Shown here: positions 45,225-53,472 of the stretch, in pieces
Layout of the letters: each line of letters begins with the position of its first letter
Position numbering within the stretch: position 1 is the stretch's first letter
The notes under the pieces: model-generated
The model's database searches: none
Told to the model about the DNA's origin: nothing
What the model saw: the letters and a program-made list of their open reading frames with translations, nothing else
Program-made: the position numbers and the translations under genes
NCBI RefSeq assembly: GCF_004339745.1
Contig: NZ_SMGP01000002.1
Location: 868,001 to 932,000 of the forward strand
DNA: 64,000 bases
From: Paraburkholderia sp. BL9I2N2
GTDB taxonomy: Bacteria; Pseudomonadota; Gammaproteobacteria; Burkholderiales; Burkholderiaceae
Reading direction: 5' to 3'

Positions 45225-45284
45225 ATTGGCTCCTACATTTTTATTGAAATGGCTCTGAAGTTAAGAGCCAAATCTCATTATAGT
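45225..45284. promoter_or_regulatory. Candidate GabR operator cluster between gabR and gabT
   Basis: Three TGGCTC units lie between the divergent genes: ATTGGCTC at 45225-45232 and AATGGCTCT at 45248-45256 in direct orientation, and GAGCCAAAT at 45265-45273 inverted. The last two also make a dyad GGCTCT-N7-AGAGCC (45251-45269). A TATAGT -10-like hexamer reading toward gabT is at 45279-45284. The arrangement of direct plus inverted boxes fits the two-site binding of GabR/PdxR proteins. Confidence 0.65.
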
Positions 45285-45346
45285 CGCTGCATGTGCTGCG
45301 CTGAGCGCGCGGCGTCCGCAAAAACCGAGGAGCGAAGGAGATGACC

Positions 45347-46630
45347 ATGAAGAACGCAGAACTGAAAAGCCGCAAAGACGCCGCCACGCCGCGCGGTGTC
45401 GGGGTGATGTGCGATTTCTACGCCGAGCGCGCTGAAAACGCCGAGCTGTGGGACGTCGAAGGCCGCCGTTTCATCGACTTCGCCGCCGGTATCGCCGTGT
45501 GCAATACGGGCCACCGCCATCCGAAGATCCTCGCCGCCATCCGCGACCAGCTCGATCACTTCACCCACACGGCGTATCAGATCGTGCCGTACGCGTCGTA
45601 TGTCGAACTGGCTGAGAAGCTCAACGAGCGCGCGCCGGGCGACCATCCCAAGAAAACCGCGTTCTTCACGACCGGCGCCGAAGCCGTCGAAAACGCGATC
45701 AAGATCGCCCGCGCCGCGACCGGCCGCCCGGGCGTGATCGCCTTTACCGGCGGCTTCCACGGCCGCACGCTGATGGGCATGGCGCTCACCGGCAAGGTTG
45801 CGCCGTACAAGATCGGCTTTGGCCCCTTCCCGTCGGACGTGTTCCACGCGCCGTTCCCGAATCCGCTGCACGGCGTGACCACGGCCGACTCGCTGCAGGC
45901 CATCGAATTCCTCTTCAAGGCCGATATCGATCCGAAGCGCGTGGCCGCGATCATCTTCGAACCGGTTCAGGGCGAAGGCGGCTTCTATCCGGCGCCGGCC
46001 GAATTCGTGCGCGCCTTGCGCAAGCTGTGCAACGAGCACGGCATTCTGCTGATCGCCGACGAAGTCCAGACGGGTTTTGCGCGTACCGGCAAGCTGTTCG
46101 CCATGCATCACTACGACGTGGTGCCCGATCTGATGACGGTCGCCAAGAGCCTCGCCGGCGGCATGCCGCTGTCGGGCGTGATCGGCCGTGCGGAAGTGAT
46201 GGACGCCGCGGCGCCCGGCGGACTCGGCGGCACGTATGCGGGGAATCCTTTGGCGGTTGCCGCCGCGCATGCGGTGCTCGATATCATCGACGAAGAGAAG
46301 CTCTGCGAGCGCGCCACGGTGCTGGGTGACCGCGTCAAGGCCAAGCTGATCGCGCTGCAAAGCGACGTGCCGCAAATCGCCGACGTGCGCGGCCCCGGCG
46401 GCATGGTCGCGGTCGAGTTCTGCAAGGCAGGCGGCACGGAGCCGGATGCGGAGTTCACCAAGCGCGTGCAGACGCGCGCGCTCGAACGCGGCTTGCTGCT
46501 GCTGGTGTGCGGCGTCTATTCGAACGTGGTGCGTTTCCTGTTCCCGCTCACGATTCAGGACGCGGTCTTCGACGAAGCCATGGCGATTCTCGAAGACGTG
46601 ATCAAGGACAGCGTCACCGTTGCGGCCTAA
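45347..46630 (+). CDS. gabT: 4-aminobutyrate aminotransferase
   Basis: A 427-residue PLP enzyme of class III aminotransferases that converts GABA and 2-oxoglutarate to succinic semialdehyde and glutamate. The PLP Lys is at about residue 267 in TVAKSLAGGMPLSG, the Asp in LIADEVQTGFARTGK, and the phosphate-binding FFTTGAEAVENAIKIAR is near 105-121. ATG 45347 is chosen because GGAG lies six bases upstream; ATG 45341 overlaps that site. gabD follows 10 bases later. It is divergent from gabR, whose boxes lie in the promoter. Confidence 0.93.
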   Translation: MKNAELKSRKDAATPRGVGVMCDFYAERAENAELWDVEGRRFIDFAAGIAVCNTGHRHPKILAAIRDQLDHFTHTAYQIVPYASYVELAEKLNERAPGDHPKKTAFFTTGAEAVENAIKIARAATGRPGVIAFTGGFHGRTLMGMALTGKVAPYKIGFGPFPSDVFHAPFPNPLHGVTTADSLQAIEFLFKADIDPKRVAAIIFEPVQGEGGFYPAPAEFVRALRKLCNEHGILLIADEVQTGFARTGKLFAMHHYDVVPDLMTVAKSLAGGMPLSGVIGRAEVMDAAAPGGLGGTYAGNPLAVAAAHAVLDIIDEEKLCERATVLGDRVKAKLIALQSDVPQIADVRGPGGMVAVEFCKAGGTEPDAEFTKRVQTRALERGLLLLVCGVYSNVVRFLFPLTIQDAVFDEAMAILEDVIKDSVTVAA

Positions 46631-46640
46631 GGATACATAC

Positions 46641-48101
46641 ATGACCACGTTGAGCTTGAAAGACCCGTCGCTTCTGAAGACCCACGCGTACATCGCGGGC
46701 GAATGGCAAGGCGCCGACGACGGCACCACCTTCGAAGTGAAGAACCCCGCCACGGGCGAAACGATCGCGACGGTGCCGCGCATGGGCACGGCGGAAACCC
46801 GCCGCGCCATCGACACGGCCAATGCGGCCTGGCCAGCCTGGCGTGCTACGACCGCGAAGCAGCGCGCCGTGATCCTGCGCAAATGGCATGACCTGATGAT
46901 GGAGAACGCCGACGATCTGGCGAAGATCCTCACCACGGAGCAGGGCAAGCCGGTCGCCGAAGCCAAGGGCGAAATCCAGTACGCGGCATCGTTCCTCGAA
47001 TGGTTCGCGGAAGAAGGCAAGCGTGTAAACGGCGACACCATTCCGACGCCGGCCAACGACAAACGCATCGTCGTGACGAAAGAGCCGATCGGCGTTTGCG
47101 CGGCCATCACGCCGTGGAACTTCCCTGCCGCGATGATCACCCGCAAAGTCGGTCCGGCGCTCGCGGCGGGCTGCCCGATCATCGTCAAACCGGCTGAAGC
47201 CACGCCGCTCTCGGCGCTCGCACTGGCTGTGCTGGCCGAACGCGCCGGTGTGCCGCGCGGAGTGTTCAACGTCGTGACCGGCGAGCCGAAAGCCATCGGC
47301 GCGGAAATGACGGGCAATCCGATCGTGCGCAAGCTGTCGTTCACCGGCTCGACGCCGGTCGGCCGTTTGCTCATGGCGCAGTGCGCGCCGACGGTCAAGA
47401 AGGTGTCGCTCGAACTCGGCGGTAATGCGCCGTTCATCGTATTCGACGACGCGGATCTGGACGCCGCGGTGGCCGGCGCGATTGCTTCGAAGTATCGCAA
47501 TAGCGGCCAGACCTGCGTGTGCACGAACCGCTTCTATGTGCACGACAAGGTCTACGACGCGTTCGCCGAGAAACTGCGCGTCGCCGTCGAACAGCTCAAA
47601 GTTGGCCGCGGCACCGAAGACGGCGTCACGCAAGGTCCGCTGATCAACGAAGCGGCCGTGCTCAAGGTCGAATCGCATATCGAAGACGCGCTCGCCAAAG
47701 GCGCGCGCATCGTCACCGGCGGCAAGCGTCATGCGCTCGGCCACGGCTTCTTCGAACCGACCGTGCTCGCCGATGTCACGCCGGCCATGAAGGTGGCGCG
47801 CGATGAAACCTTCGGGCCGCTCGCGCCGCTGTTCCGCTTCTCGTCGGATGAGGAAGTGATCCGTCTTGCCAACGACACCGAGTTCGGCCTCGCGTCGTAC
47901 TTCTATAGCCGCGATATCGGCCGCGTCTGGCGTGTTGCCGAAGCGCTCGAGTACGGCATGGTCGGCATCAACACGGGCCTCATCTCCAACGAAGTCGCGC
48001 CGTTCGGCGGCGTCAAGCAATCGGGCCTGGGCCGCGAAGGCTCGCATTACGGCATCGACGATTACGTGGTCATCAAGTACATGTGCGTCGGCGGAATCTG
48101 A
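46641..48101 (+). CDS. gabD: NAD(P)+-dependent succinate-semialdehyde dehydrogenase
   Basis: A 486-residue aldehyde dehydrogenase completing the GABA shunt to succinate. The catalytic Cys292 is in SGQTCVCTNRFYVHD and the general base Glu258 in VSLELGGNAPFIVFDD. The Rossmann and NADP-binding segments (ITPWNFPAAMITRKVGPALA, KPAEATPLSALALA) are typical of GabD. Start at ATG 46641 (MTTLSLKDPSLLKTHAYIAG). It forms an operon with gabT, ended by a strong terminator. Confidence 0.95.
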   Translation: MTTLSLKDPSLLKTHAYIAGEWQGADDGTTFEVKNPATGETIATVPRMGTAETRRAIDTANAAWPAWRATTAKQRAVILRKWHDLMMENADDLAKILTTEQGKPVAEAKGEIQYAASFLEWFAEEGKRVNGDTIPTPANDKRIVVTKEPIGVCAAITPWNFPAAMITRKVGPALAAGCPIIVKPAEATPLSALALAVLAERAGVPRGVFNVVTGEPKAIGAEMTGNPIVRKLSFTGSTPVGRLLMAQCAPTVKKVSLELGGNAPFIVFDDADLDAAVAGAIASKYRNSGQTCVCTNRFYVHDKVYDAFAEKLRVAVEQLKVGRGTEDGVTQGPLINEAAVLKVESHIEDALAKGARIVTGGKRHALGHGFFEPTVLADVTPAMKVARDETFGPLAPLFRFSSDEEVIRLANDTEFGLASYFYSRDIGRVWRVAEALEYGMVGINTGLISNEVAPFGGVKQSGLGREGSHYGIDDYVVIKYMCVGGI

Positions 48102-48121
48102 ACGCAAAGCTTGAAGTAAGA

Positions 48122-48158
48122 AACGGCCACGTCGGCATGTCCGGCGTGGCCGTTTTTT
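48122..48158 (+). terminator. Rho-independent terminator of gabTD
   Basis: 14-bp arms at 48122-48135 and 48141-48154 (one non-Watson-Crick pair), loop CATGT, and six T at 48153-48158. It lies 21 bases after the gabD stop. Confidence 0.92.
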
Positions 48159-48315
48159 CGTTGGCTCGGCGGAAACAGACGCGCTGCGTGGTGACAACGC
48201 TTGCACTTCCGCCGGGAACCACGACGGATTCCTATTCTGCCGCGTCCTGTCGTTAAACTGCTGGCACAATTGCGGCAGTTGACCGCAGCGCACGCAGCCG
48301 AATAACGACCGTTAA

Positions 48316-49731
48316 ATGAAACGCTTCGAAATGCTGGCCAACACCATGGCCGATGAAATTCGCTCGGGCAGCCGTCCGGTCGGCACCCGCATGCCATCTT
48401 TGCGGCACCTCACCGCACAGCACGGCGTCAGCCAGTCCACCGTGTTTCGCGCCTACTACCTTCTCGAAGAGTGGGGTTTGATTCGAGCACGTGAACGCTC
48501 TGGCTACTATGTGGCGCCGGGTGCCGCGCTCAAGCAGCAACCGGCGCCCCGCCCTCAGGTCGCGCTGGAATCCGCCAAGGTCGAGATCAGCGATCTTGTC
48601 TTCTCGGTGCTCGAAGCCGCGAAGCATCCCAACGTGGTTCCGTTCGGTTCGGCCTTTCCGTCGCCGCAGTTGTTTCCCCTTCAGCGTCTTGCCAGATCGC
48701 TCGGGCATTCGAGCCGTCTGATCAGTCCGTGGAGCACCGTCGTCGATCTTCCGCCGGGCAACGAACCATTGCGTCGCCAGATATCGCTGCGTTACATGGG
48801 CATGGGCGTCGCTCAACCGATGGAGCAGCTTGTCGTCACCAATGGCGCGCTGGAAGCCCTGAACCTGTGTTTGATGGCCGTGACGCGTCCCGGCGACGTG
48901 GTCGCGATCGAATCGCCCGGTTTTTACGCGGCACTGCAGGCCATCGAGCGGCTCGATCTGCGAGCCGTGGAGATTCCAGTCGATCCCGTTTCGGGCATCG
49001 ATTTGCAAGCGCTCTCGGATGCGCTCGACAAGCACCCTATCCGCGCATGCTGGTTCATGACCAACTATCAGAATCCGACCGGCGCGGCGATGCCGCAGGA
49101 CAAGAAGAAAGCGCTGGTCGAACTGCTCGCCCGGCATGACGTGCCACTCATCGAAGACGACGTGTACGGCGAACTGCATTATGCGGCGACCTACCCGCTG
49201 CCCGCCATCGCCTTCGACACAAAAGGCCTGGTGATGCACTGCAGTTCATTTTCAAAGACGCTCGCACCGGGATACCGCATTGGCTGGGTCGCGGCGGGAC
49301 GTTTTGCCGAGAAGGTGCAGCGCCTGAAGTTGATGACCACGTTGTCGGCGAGCATTCCCGCCCAGGCAGCCATAGCGGACTATCTTCAGCACGGCGGGTA
49401 CGACAAGCATCTGCGGAAACTGCGCGGCGCGTTCCGCAATCAGCTCGCCTCGATGGACGCCGCGCTGCGCCGCTGCATGCCGGCCGATTCGCATTGGACG
49501 CTGCCGTCCGGCGGCTATTTTCTGTGGCTCCGGCTGCCGTCGCATGTCGACGCGATGCAGTTGCACCGTCTTGCGATAGAGAACGGCATCAGCATTGCGC
49601 CCGGTCCGATTTTCTCCGCGCGGCACGAATTCCGGAACCATATCCGGTTGAACTTCGGTCATCCGTGGAGCGACAGCACGGAAAACGCTGTCCTAACGCT
49701 GGGTTCGCTGCTCGATCAGGCGAGCCGATGA
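48316..49731 (+). CDS. MocR-type regulator (GntR HTH fused to aminotransferase domain)
   Basis: A 471-residue protein with the GntR/MocR design. The winged HTH (residues 1-75) has RMPSLRHLTAQHGVSQSTVF, and the PLP-binding domain (95-465) has the Schiff-base Lys in SSFSKTLAPGYRIGWVAAG and YQNPTGAAMP. It differs clearly from the GabR-like protein at 43718-45223; the aminotransferase part resembles PLP-dependent regulators of amino acid or amine metabolism. Its target is unknown: upstream is gabTD with its terminator, downstream a small DUF2970 gene in the opposite direction. Confidence 0.88.
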   Translation: MKRFEMLANTMADEIRSGSRPVGTRMPSLRHLTAQHGVSQSTVFRAYYLLEEWGLIRARERSGYYVAPGAALKQQPAPRPQVALESAKVEISDLVFSVLEAAKHPNVVPFGSAFPSPQLFPLQRLARSLGHSSRLISPWSTVVDLPPGNEPLRRQISLRYMGMGVAQPMEQLVVTNGALEALNLCLMAVTRPGDVVAIESPGFYAALQAIERLDLRAVEIPVDPVSGIDLQALSDALDKHPIRACWFMTNYQNPTGAAMPQDKKKALVELLARHDVPLIEDDVYGELHYAATYPLPAIAFDTKGLVMHCSSFSKTLAPGYRIGWVAAGRFAEKVQRLKLMTTLSASIPAQAAIADYLQHGGYDKHLRKLRGAFRNQLASMDAALRRCMPADSHWTLPSGGYFLWLRLPSHVDAMQLHRLAIENGISIAPGPIFSARHEFRNHIRLNFGHPWSDSTENAVLTLGSLLDQASR

Positions 49732-49772
49732 ACCACGTTCACCACGCTCTTCCCGCGAATGCACCGCAAGCC

Positions 49773-49961
49773 TCAATGCGCCACGTTGACCGCAAGTCTC
49801 GCGAGTGCAAACAGCGTCGCGCCGAATCCGGCGGCGAGGACTACCGCGACTAGCGGCAACAGGGGCAGCTTGACGCCCGCCATATCGGCCTGATGCGAAG
49901 CGCCACGGCGGATGCCGAAAAAACTCCACAGCACGATTCGCGTCATCTTCAAGAGGTTCAT
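49773..49961 (-). CDS. DUF2970 small membrane protein
   Basis: A 62-residue protein: a short amphipathic start (MNLLKMTRIVLWSFFGIRRG), the conserved WSFFGIR motif of DUF2970, and one transmembrane helix (LPLLPLVAVVLAAGFGATLF). DUF2970 proteins are restricted mostly to beta-proteobacteria and are often near respiratory genes; function unknown. GGTGATGCC precedes the ATG. It is divergent from the CysI-like gene. Confidence 0.75.
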   Translation of the reverse strand: MNLLKMTRIVLWSFFGIRRGASHQADMAGVKLPLLPLVAVVLAAGFGATLFALARLAVNVAH

Positions 49962-50286
49962 GGCATCACCTTCAAGGCAGGGTTGTTGTATCTCACGCGA
50001 TAGTCTGAGCCCGTCAGGTCACGCATAACAGTAGCAGTTGCGATCAATTCCAGCGCAGCAGTCTTGCGCGACCGACCGTCCGCCGGGCCGCCGGTTCACT
50101 CACCATCTGCTAGCGTGTTTTCAGCGGCATCTGCTGCTTTTCAGCGTCCACCATTGCCTCTATCGTTCGCCAGAAGCCCTCGGGGCAAGCGCGGCACAGC
50201 AGGTGCCGCCGATGCGACCACGGCTCCTTCCACGAAACCGACGCTCAGCCAGACTGCGCCATCCAGGGCGGTAGTCGCACCGGACC
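49962..50286. other. Divergent intergenic region before the sulfite reductase-like gene
   Basis: 325 bases with no supported gene. TTTTCAGCG occurs twice, at 50118-50126 and 50138-50146, exactly 20 bases apart (two helical turns), and CATCTGCT also recurs nearby; these may be regulator half-sites. A frame at 50064-50309 has no recognisable product and overlaps the next gene start. Confidence 0.4.
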
Positions 50287-52077
50287 ATGTACCAATACAC
50301 CGAGTTTGACAAATCATTCGTGCGCAGCCGCGCTGCGCAGTTTCGCGACCAGATCGAACGCTGGCAGTCCGGCAAGCTGAGTGAGGACGACTTTCGTCCG
50401 CTGCGTCTTCAGAACGGCTGGTATGTGCAACGGCATGCGCCGATGCTGCGCGTGGCGATCCCATACGGAGAGTTGTCGAGCAGGCAGTTGCGCATGCTCG
50501 CCCGGATTGCGCGCGAATACGATGAACCGGAGGCCGAGGTCTACCGGCTCGCCAGCGAAGCGCAGCGTAAGCTCGGCACCGTCCGCTTGCCCACGAACTA
50601 TGCGCATTTCACGACGCGCACCAACGTGCAGTTCAACTGGATTCCGCTCTCGAAGGCCGCGGACGTGATGGACTTGCTCGCCAGCGTCGACATGCATGGC
50701 ATTCAGACGAGCGGCAACTGCATTCGCAACATTTCCTGCGACGAACGCGCGGGTGTCGCGCCTGACGAAATTGCCGACCCGCGTCCGTTCGCCGAAATCA
50801 TGCGGCAGTGGACGACCCTGCATCCCGAGTTCGCCTTCCTGCCACGCAAGTTCAAGATCGCGGTCACCGGTGCGAGCGAAGACCGCGCCGCGACGGACTG
50901 GCATGACGTCGGCCTTCGTCTGCTGCGCAACGAGGCGGGCGAACTGGGATTTCGCGTCACGGTGGGCGGCGGGATGGGCCGCACTCCTGTTATCGGCACC
51001 GTGCTGCGTGAGTTTTTGCCGTGGCAGCACATCATGAATTACATCGAGGCGGTGGTGCGCGTCTACAACCAGTACGGCCGCCGCGACAATAAGTACAAGG
51101 CGCGCATCAAGATCCTGGTGAAAGCAGAAGGCCAACGTTACATCGACGGCGTCGAGGAAGAGTTCCGCCAGATCGTCGAGCTCGACGGCGGCCCTCACAC
51201 TATTCCGCTGGCCGAACTCGAGCGCGTCAGCGCGTGCTTCGCTCTACCCCAACTGCCTTCCGTGGATGCGCCGGTCGACCTCGAAGCGATTGCAACGTCA
51301 AACGACGTGGCTCTCGAGACGCCGCAATTCGAACGCTGGCTCGAGCGCAATGTCGCGCCGCACAGGAACCAGCGCTTGCGGATTGTCACACTGTCGTTCA
51401 AACGCCTTCTGCAAGCGCCCGGCGACGCATCGGCGCAACAGCTCGACCGCGTAGCCGACCTGGCCGAGCGGTTCTCGGCGGGCGAAGCGCGTGTCACGCA
51501 CACGCAGAATGTCGTGCTGCCGTGGGTGCATGTCAACGACCTTCTGCCGCTTTGGGAAGCCGCGCGCGAGGCAGGACTCGCGAGCGCCAACGTGAATTTG
51601 CTGACGGACATGATCGCTTGCCCGGGTGGCGATTTCTGTGCGCTCGCCAATGCCCGCTCCATTCCGGTTGCTGAGGCCATTACCGAGCGCTATCAGGATC
51701 TGGACGAACTCAACGATATCGGTGAAATCGATCTGCATATCAGCGGCTGCATCAATTCGTGCGGCCATCACCATAGCGGGCATATCGGCATCCTCGGTGT
51801 CGACAAGGATGGCAAGGAGTGGTACCAGGTGACGTTGGGCGGCTCGGACGGTTCGAGCGCCAGTGGCCGCGCGCAAGCGGGCAAGGTCATCGGCCCGTCG
51901 TTTTCCGCCGTCGAGGTGCCCGAGGTCATCGACGCGCTGCTGTCCGCTTACCTCGACATGCGAGCGACGGTTGGCGAGAGGCGCGAGTCGTTCATCGAAA
52001 CGGTTCGACGGGCAGGCATCGAACCGTTCAGGACAGCCGCGGATCGCGTGCGCACGCTCATGGAGAAAACGGCATGA
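50287..52077 (+). CDS. cysI: Siroheme sulfite/nitrite reductase (CysI-type hemoprotein)
   Basis: A 596-residue siroheme-[4Fe-4S] reductase that performs six-electron reduction of sulfite (or nitrite). The cluster ligands are Cys445 and Cys451 (CPGGDFC) and Cys488 and Cys492 (CINSC), followed by GHHHSG. The N-terminal repeat has THFTTRTNVQFNW-type and GNCIRNISCD sequences. The downstream DUF934 gene overlaps by four bases, as in Burkholderia cysI-DUF934-cysH-cysDN clusters, but cysH, cysD and cysN are absent here, so this may be a second, orphan copy. Which substrate it reduces cannot be settled from sequence. Confidence 0.88.
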   Translation: MYQYTEFDKSFVRSRAAQFRDQIERWQSGKLSEDDFRPLRLQNGWYVQRHAPMLRVAIPYGELSSRQLRMLARIAREYDEPEAEVYRLASEAQRKLGTVRLPTNYAHFTTRTNVQFNWIPLSKAADVMDLLASVDMHGIQTSGNCIRNISCDERAGVAPDEIADPRPFAEIMRQWTTLHPEFAFLPRKFKIAVTGASEDRAATDWHDVGLRLLRNEAGELGFRVTVGGGMGRTPVIGTVLREFLPWQHIMNYIEAVVRVYNQYGRRDNKYKARIKILVKAEGQRYIDGVEEEFRQIVELDGGPHTIPLAELERVSACFALPQLPSVDAPVDLEAIATSNDVALETPQFERWLERNVAPHRNQRLRIVTLSFKRLLQAPGDASAQQLDRVADLAERFSAGEARVTHTQNVVLPWVHVNDLLPLWEAAREAGLASANVNLLTDMIACPGGDFCALANARSIPVAEAITERYQDLDELNDIGEIDLHISGCINSCGHHHSGHIGILGVDKDGKEWYQVTLGGSDGSSASGRAQAGKVIGPSFSAVEVPEVIDALLSAYLDMRATVGERRESFIETVRRAGIEPFRTAADRVRTLMEKTA

Positions 52078-52490
52078 ACGGCATGACACGTATCAGGCTG
52101 CTCACGTTGCCCGAGCATGCATCGGACCCGTCCCGGCAGGTTGTCTCCCTGGCAAACGACGATGACCCGATCGAGCAAAAAGACGCAATCGCGACTGCTG
52201 CGCGCGTGGAGTTGCACTTCCCTAGTTTCACCGACGGCCGGGCATACAGCCAGGCGTATCTCCTGCGCCGCCGCCTGGGTTTCAAAGGCGATCTGCGAGC
52301 AACAGGCGACGTGCTCGTCGATCAGTTGATTCAGATGGAGCGAACCGGCTTCTCAAGTGCGGTACTCAAAGACGGCATCGATCCAGAGGATGCGCAGCGC
52401 CAACTCGACCGCTTCCCGGCGTTTTATCAGGGCGATGTTATTCACGATGCGCCCTTTGTGCGACCAGGTGCCGGGAACAAGGATGAGTGA
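52074..52490 (+). CDS. DUF934 protein (sulfite reductase partner)
   Basis: A 138-residue protein with the DUF934 core VELHFPSFTDGRAYSQAYLLRRRLGF, then LRATGDVLVDQLIQMERTGF. DUF934 proteins nearly always sit immediately downstream of a siroheme reductase of the CysI type in proteobacteria, which suggests a role in its assembly or electron supply. It overlaps the cysI stop by four bases. The next gene, an HxlR regulator, starts before this one ends. Confidence 0.85.
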   Translation: MNGMTRIRLLTLPEHASDPSRQVVSLANDDDPIEQKDAIATAARVELHFPSFTDGRAYSQAYLLRRRLGFKGDLRATGDVLVDQLIQMERTGFSSAVLKDGIDPEDAQRQLDRFPAFYQGDVIHDAPFVRPGAGNKDE

Positions 52491-52962
52491 CGGCGCAAGA
52501 GACATGCGGGTGGTATCTACAAGCACCGCAATATCTGGGGACTACTGCGTAACGCAAGTCGTGTCGCGAGATAGCGGATCGCCGCCAGATGCATTTTCGG
52601 GAGCTTGTCCGTCCCGACTCGCTCTCGCACGCCTCGGTCAAAAGTGGACCGTATTGGCGATGATCGCATTGCGTGAGAAGCCTCTGCGCTTTGCCGAGAT
52701 CAGACGTCGATTAGACGGTGTCTCCGACAAAATGCTTTCTCAGACGCTGAGATCGATGGAAAGAGATGGGCTTGTCGAGCGATACGTCGACGACCAGCAT
52801 CCGGTGCGTATCGAGTATCGCTTAAGTCCGCTCGCTCGCACCGTGCTGCCGATCGTCACCGAGTTGAAGCGATGGGCCGAATGTTCCATCGACTCCATCG
52901 AGGCCAGTAATCACGCGTATGACCATAAGATCGGACGGTCCACGTGTCAGGCCGTTTCATAG
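52483..52962 (+). CDS. HxlR-family transcriptional regulator
   Basis: A 159-residue winged-helix regulator. After a 40-residue N-terminal extension comes ACPSRLALARLGQKWTVLA, where Cys42 aligns with the redox Cys of HxlR-type sensors such as HypR and YodB. Then REKPLRFAEIRRRLDGVSDKMLSQTLRSMERDGLVERYV is the DNA-binding core. The start may instead be ATG 52504. Overlap with the DUF934 stop implies cotranscription with the sulfite reductase, so a redox or sulfur-related signal is plausible but unproven. Confidence 0.83.
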   Translation: MSDGARDMRVVSTSTAISGDYCVTQVVSRDSGSPPDAFSGACPSRLALARLGQKWTVLAMIALREKPLRFAEIRRRLDGVSDKMLSQTLRSMERDGLVERYVDDQHPVRIEYRLSPLARTVLPIVTELKRWAECSIDSIEASNHAYDHKIGRSTCQAVS

Positions 52963-53036
52963 GCGCTGGAAATATCACGGTTGGCATACCAATCAATCCA
53001 GCGCCCTGCTACAGCAACTACACACTACGCGATCGA

Positions 53037-53363
53037 TTAACGACCGTAATTCACAACCGGAGCCGAGTACGAACTGTTCGTCGTGTCCGAACGGCCGCCT
53101 GCCTGCGACGAACCATTGGTGGCCGAACCGTAACCGCTCGTCTGAGCAGCGCTCTTTTGTGCGGCGACACGTGCTTCAGCAGCCTGAATGTTCGCCGGAT
53201 AATCTTCGTCGTTTGCGGTGCCCGGGTTGTAGCCCGCCTTTTCCAGCTGGATCAGTTCCGCACGCACCTGAGCACGCGTAACCGGCTGATTCGATTGAGC
53301 AAAAGCGGCGAGCGGAGCGGAAATGAGAGCGGCGATAACAACAGCTTCGATCAGGGATTTCAT
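53037..53363 (-). CDS. DUF4148 exported protein (second copy in the window)
   Basis: A 108-residue exported protein. It has a signal peptide (MKSLIEAVVIAALISAPLAAFAQS) and a DUF4148 core with TRAQVRAELIQLEKAGYNPG and YPANIQAAEARVAAQ. The C-terminal 35 residues are Ser/Gly/Asn-rich and flexible. The start has GGAGGTAGGTATC upstream, a near-perfect ribosome binding site. It is not clearly more similar to the copy at 28805-29113 than to other family members. A leftward promoter candidate (TTTACC-N17-TAGACT) lies in the 110 bases upstream. Confidence 0.88.
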   Translation of the reverse strand: MKSLIEAVVIAALISAPLAAFAQSNQPVTRAQVRAELIQLEKAGYNPGTANDEDYPANIQAAEARVAAQKSAAQTSGYGSATNGSSQAGGRSDTTNSSYSAPVVNYGR

Positions 53364-53472
53364 GATACCTACCTCCAGAGATTGTTTTTTGCCATGCTGC
53401 GAACCTGTGTCCGCAGCGTATGGATACAGTCTAGGAGTCAATGTATATAGGGTAAACCCCAAATCACCTAAT

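Noticed and set aside
45278..47524. 748-codon leftward frame opposite gabT-gabD
   Set aside because: Overlaps two conserved enzymes in full; no recognisable protein family.
50064..50309. Rightward 81-codon frame before the sulfite reductase
   Set aside because: Overlaps the reductase start in another frame and has low-complexity Ser/Ala/Pro text without a known domain.
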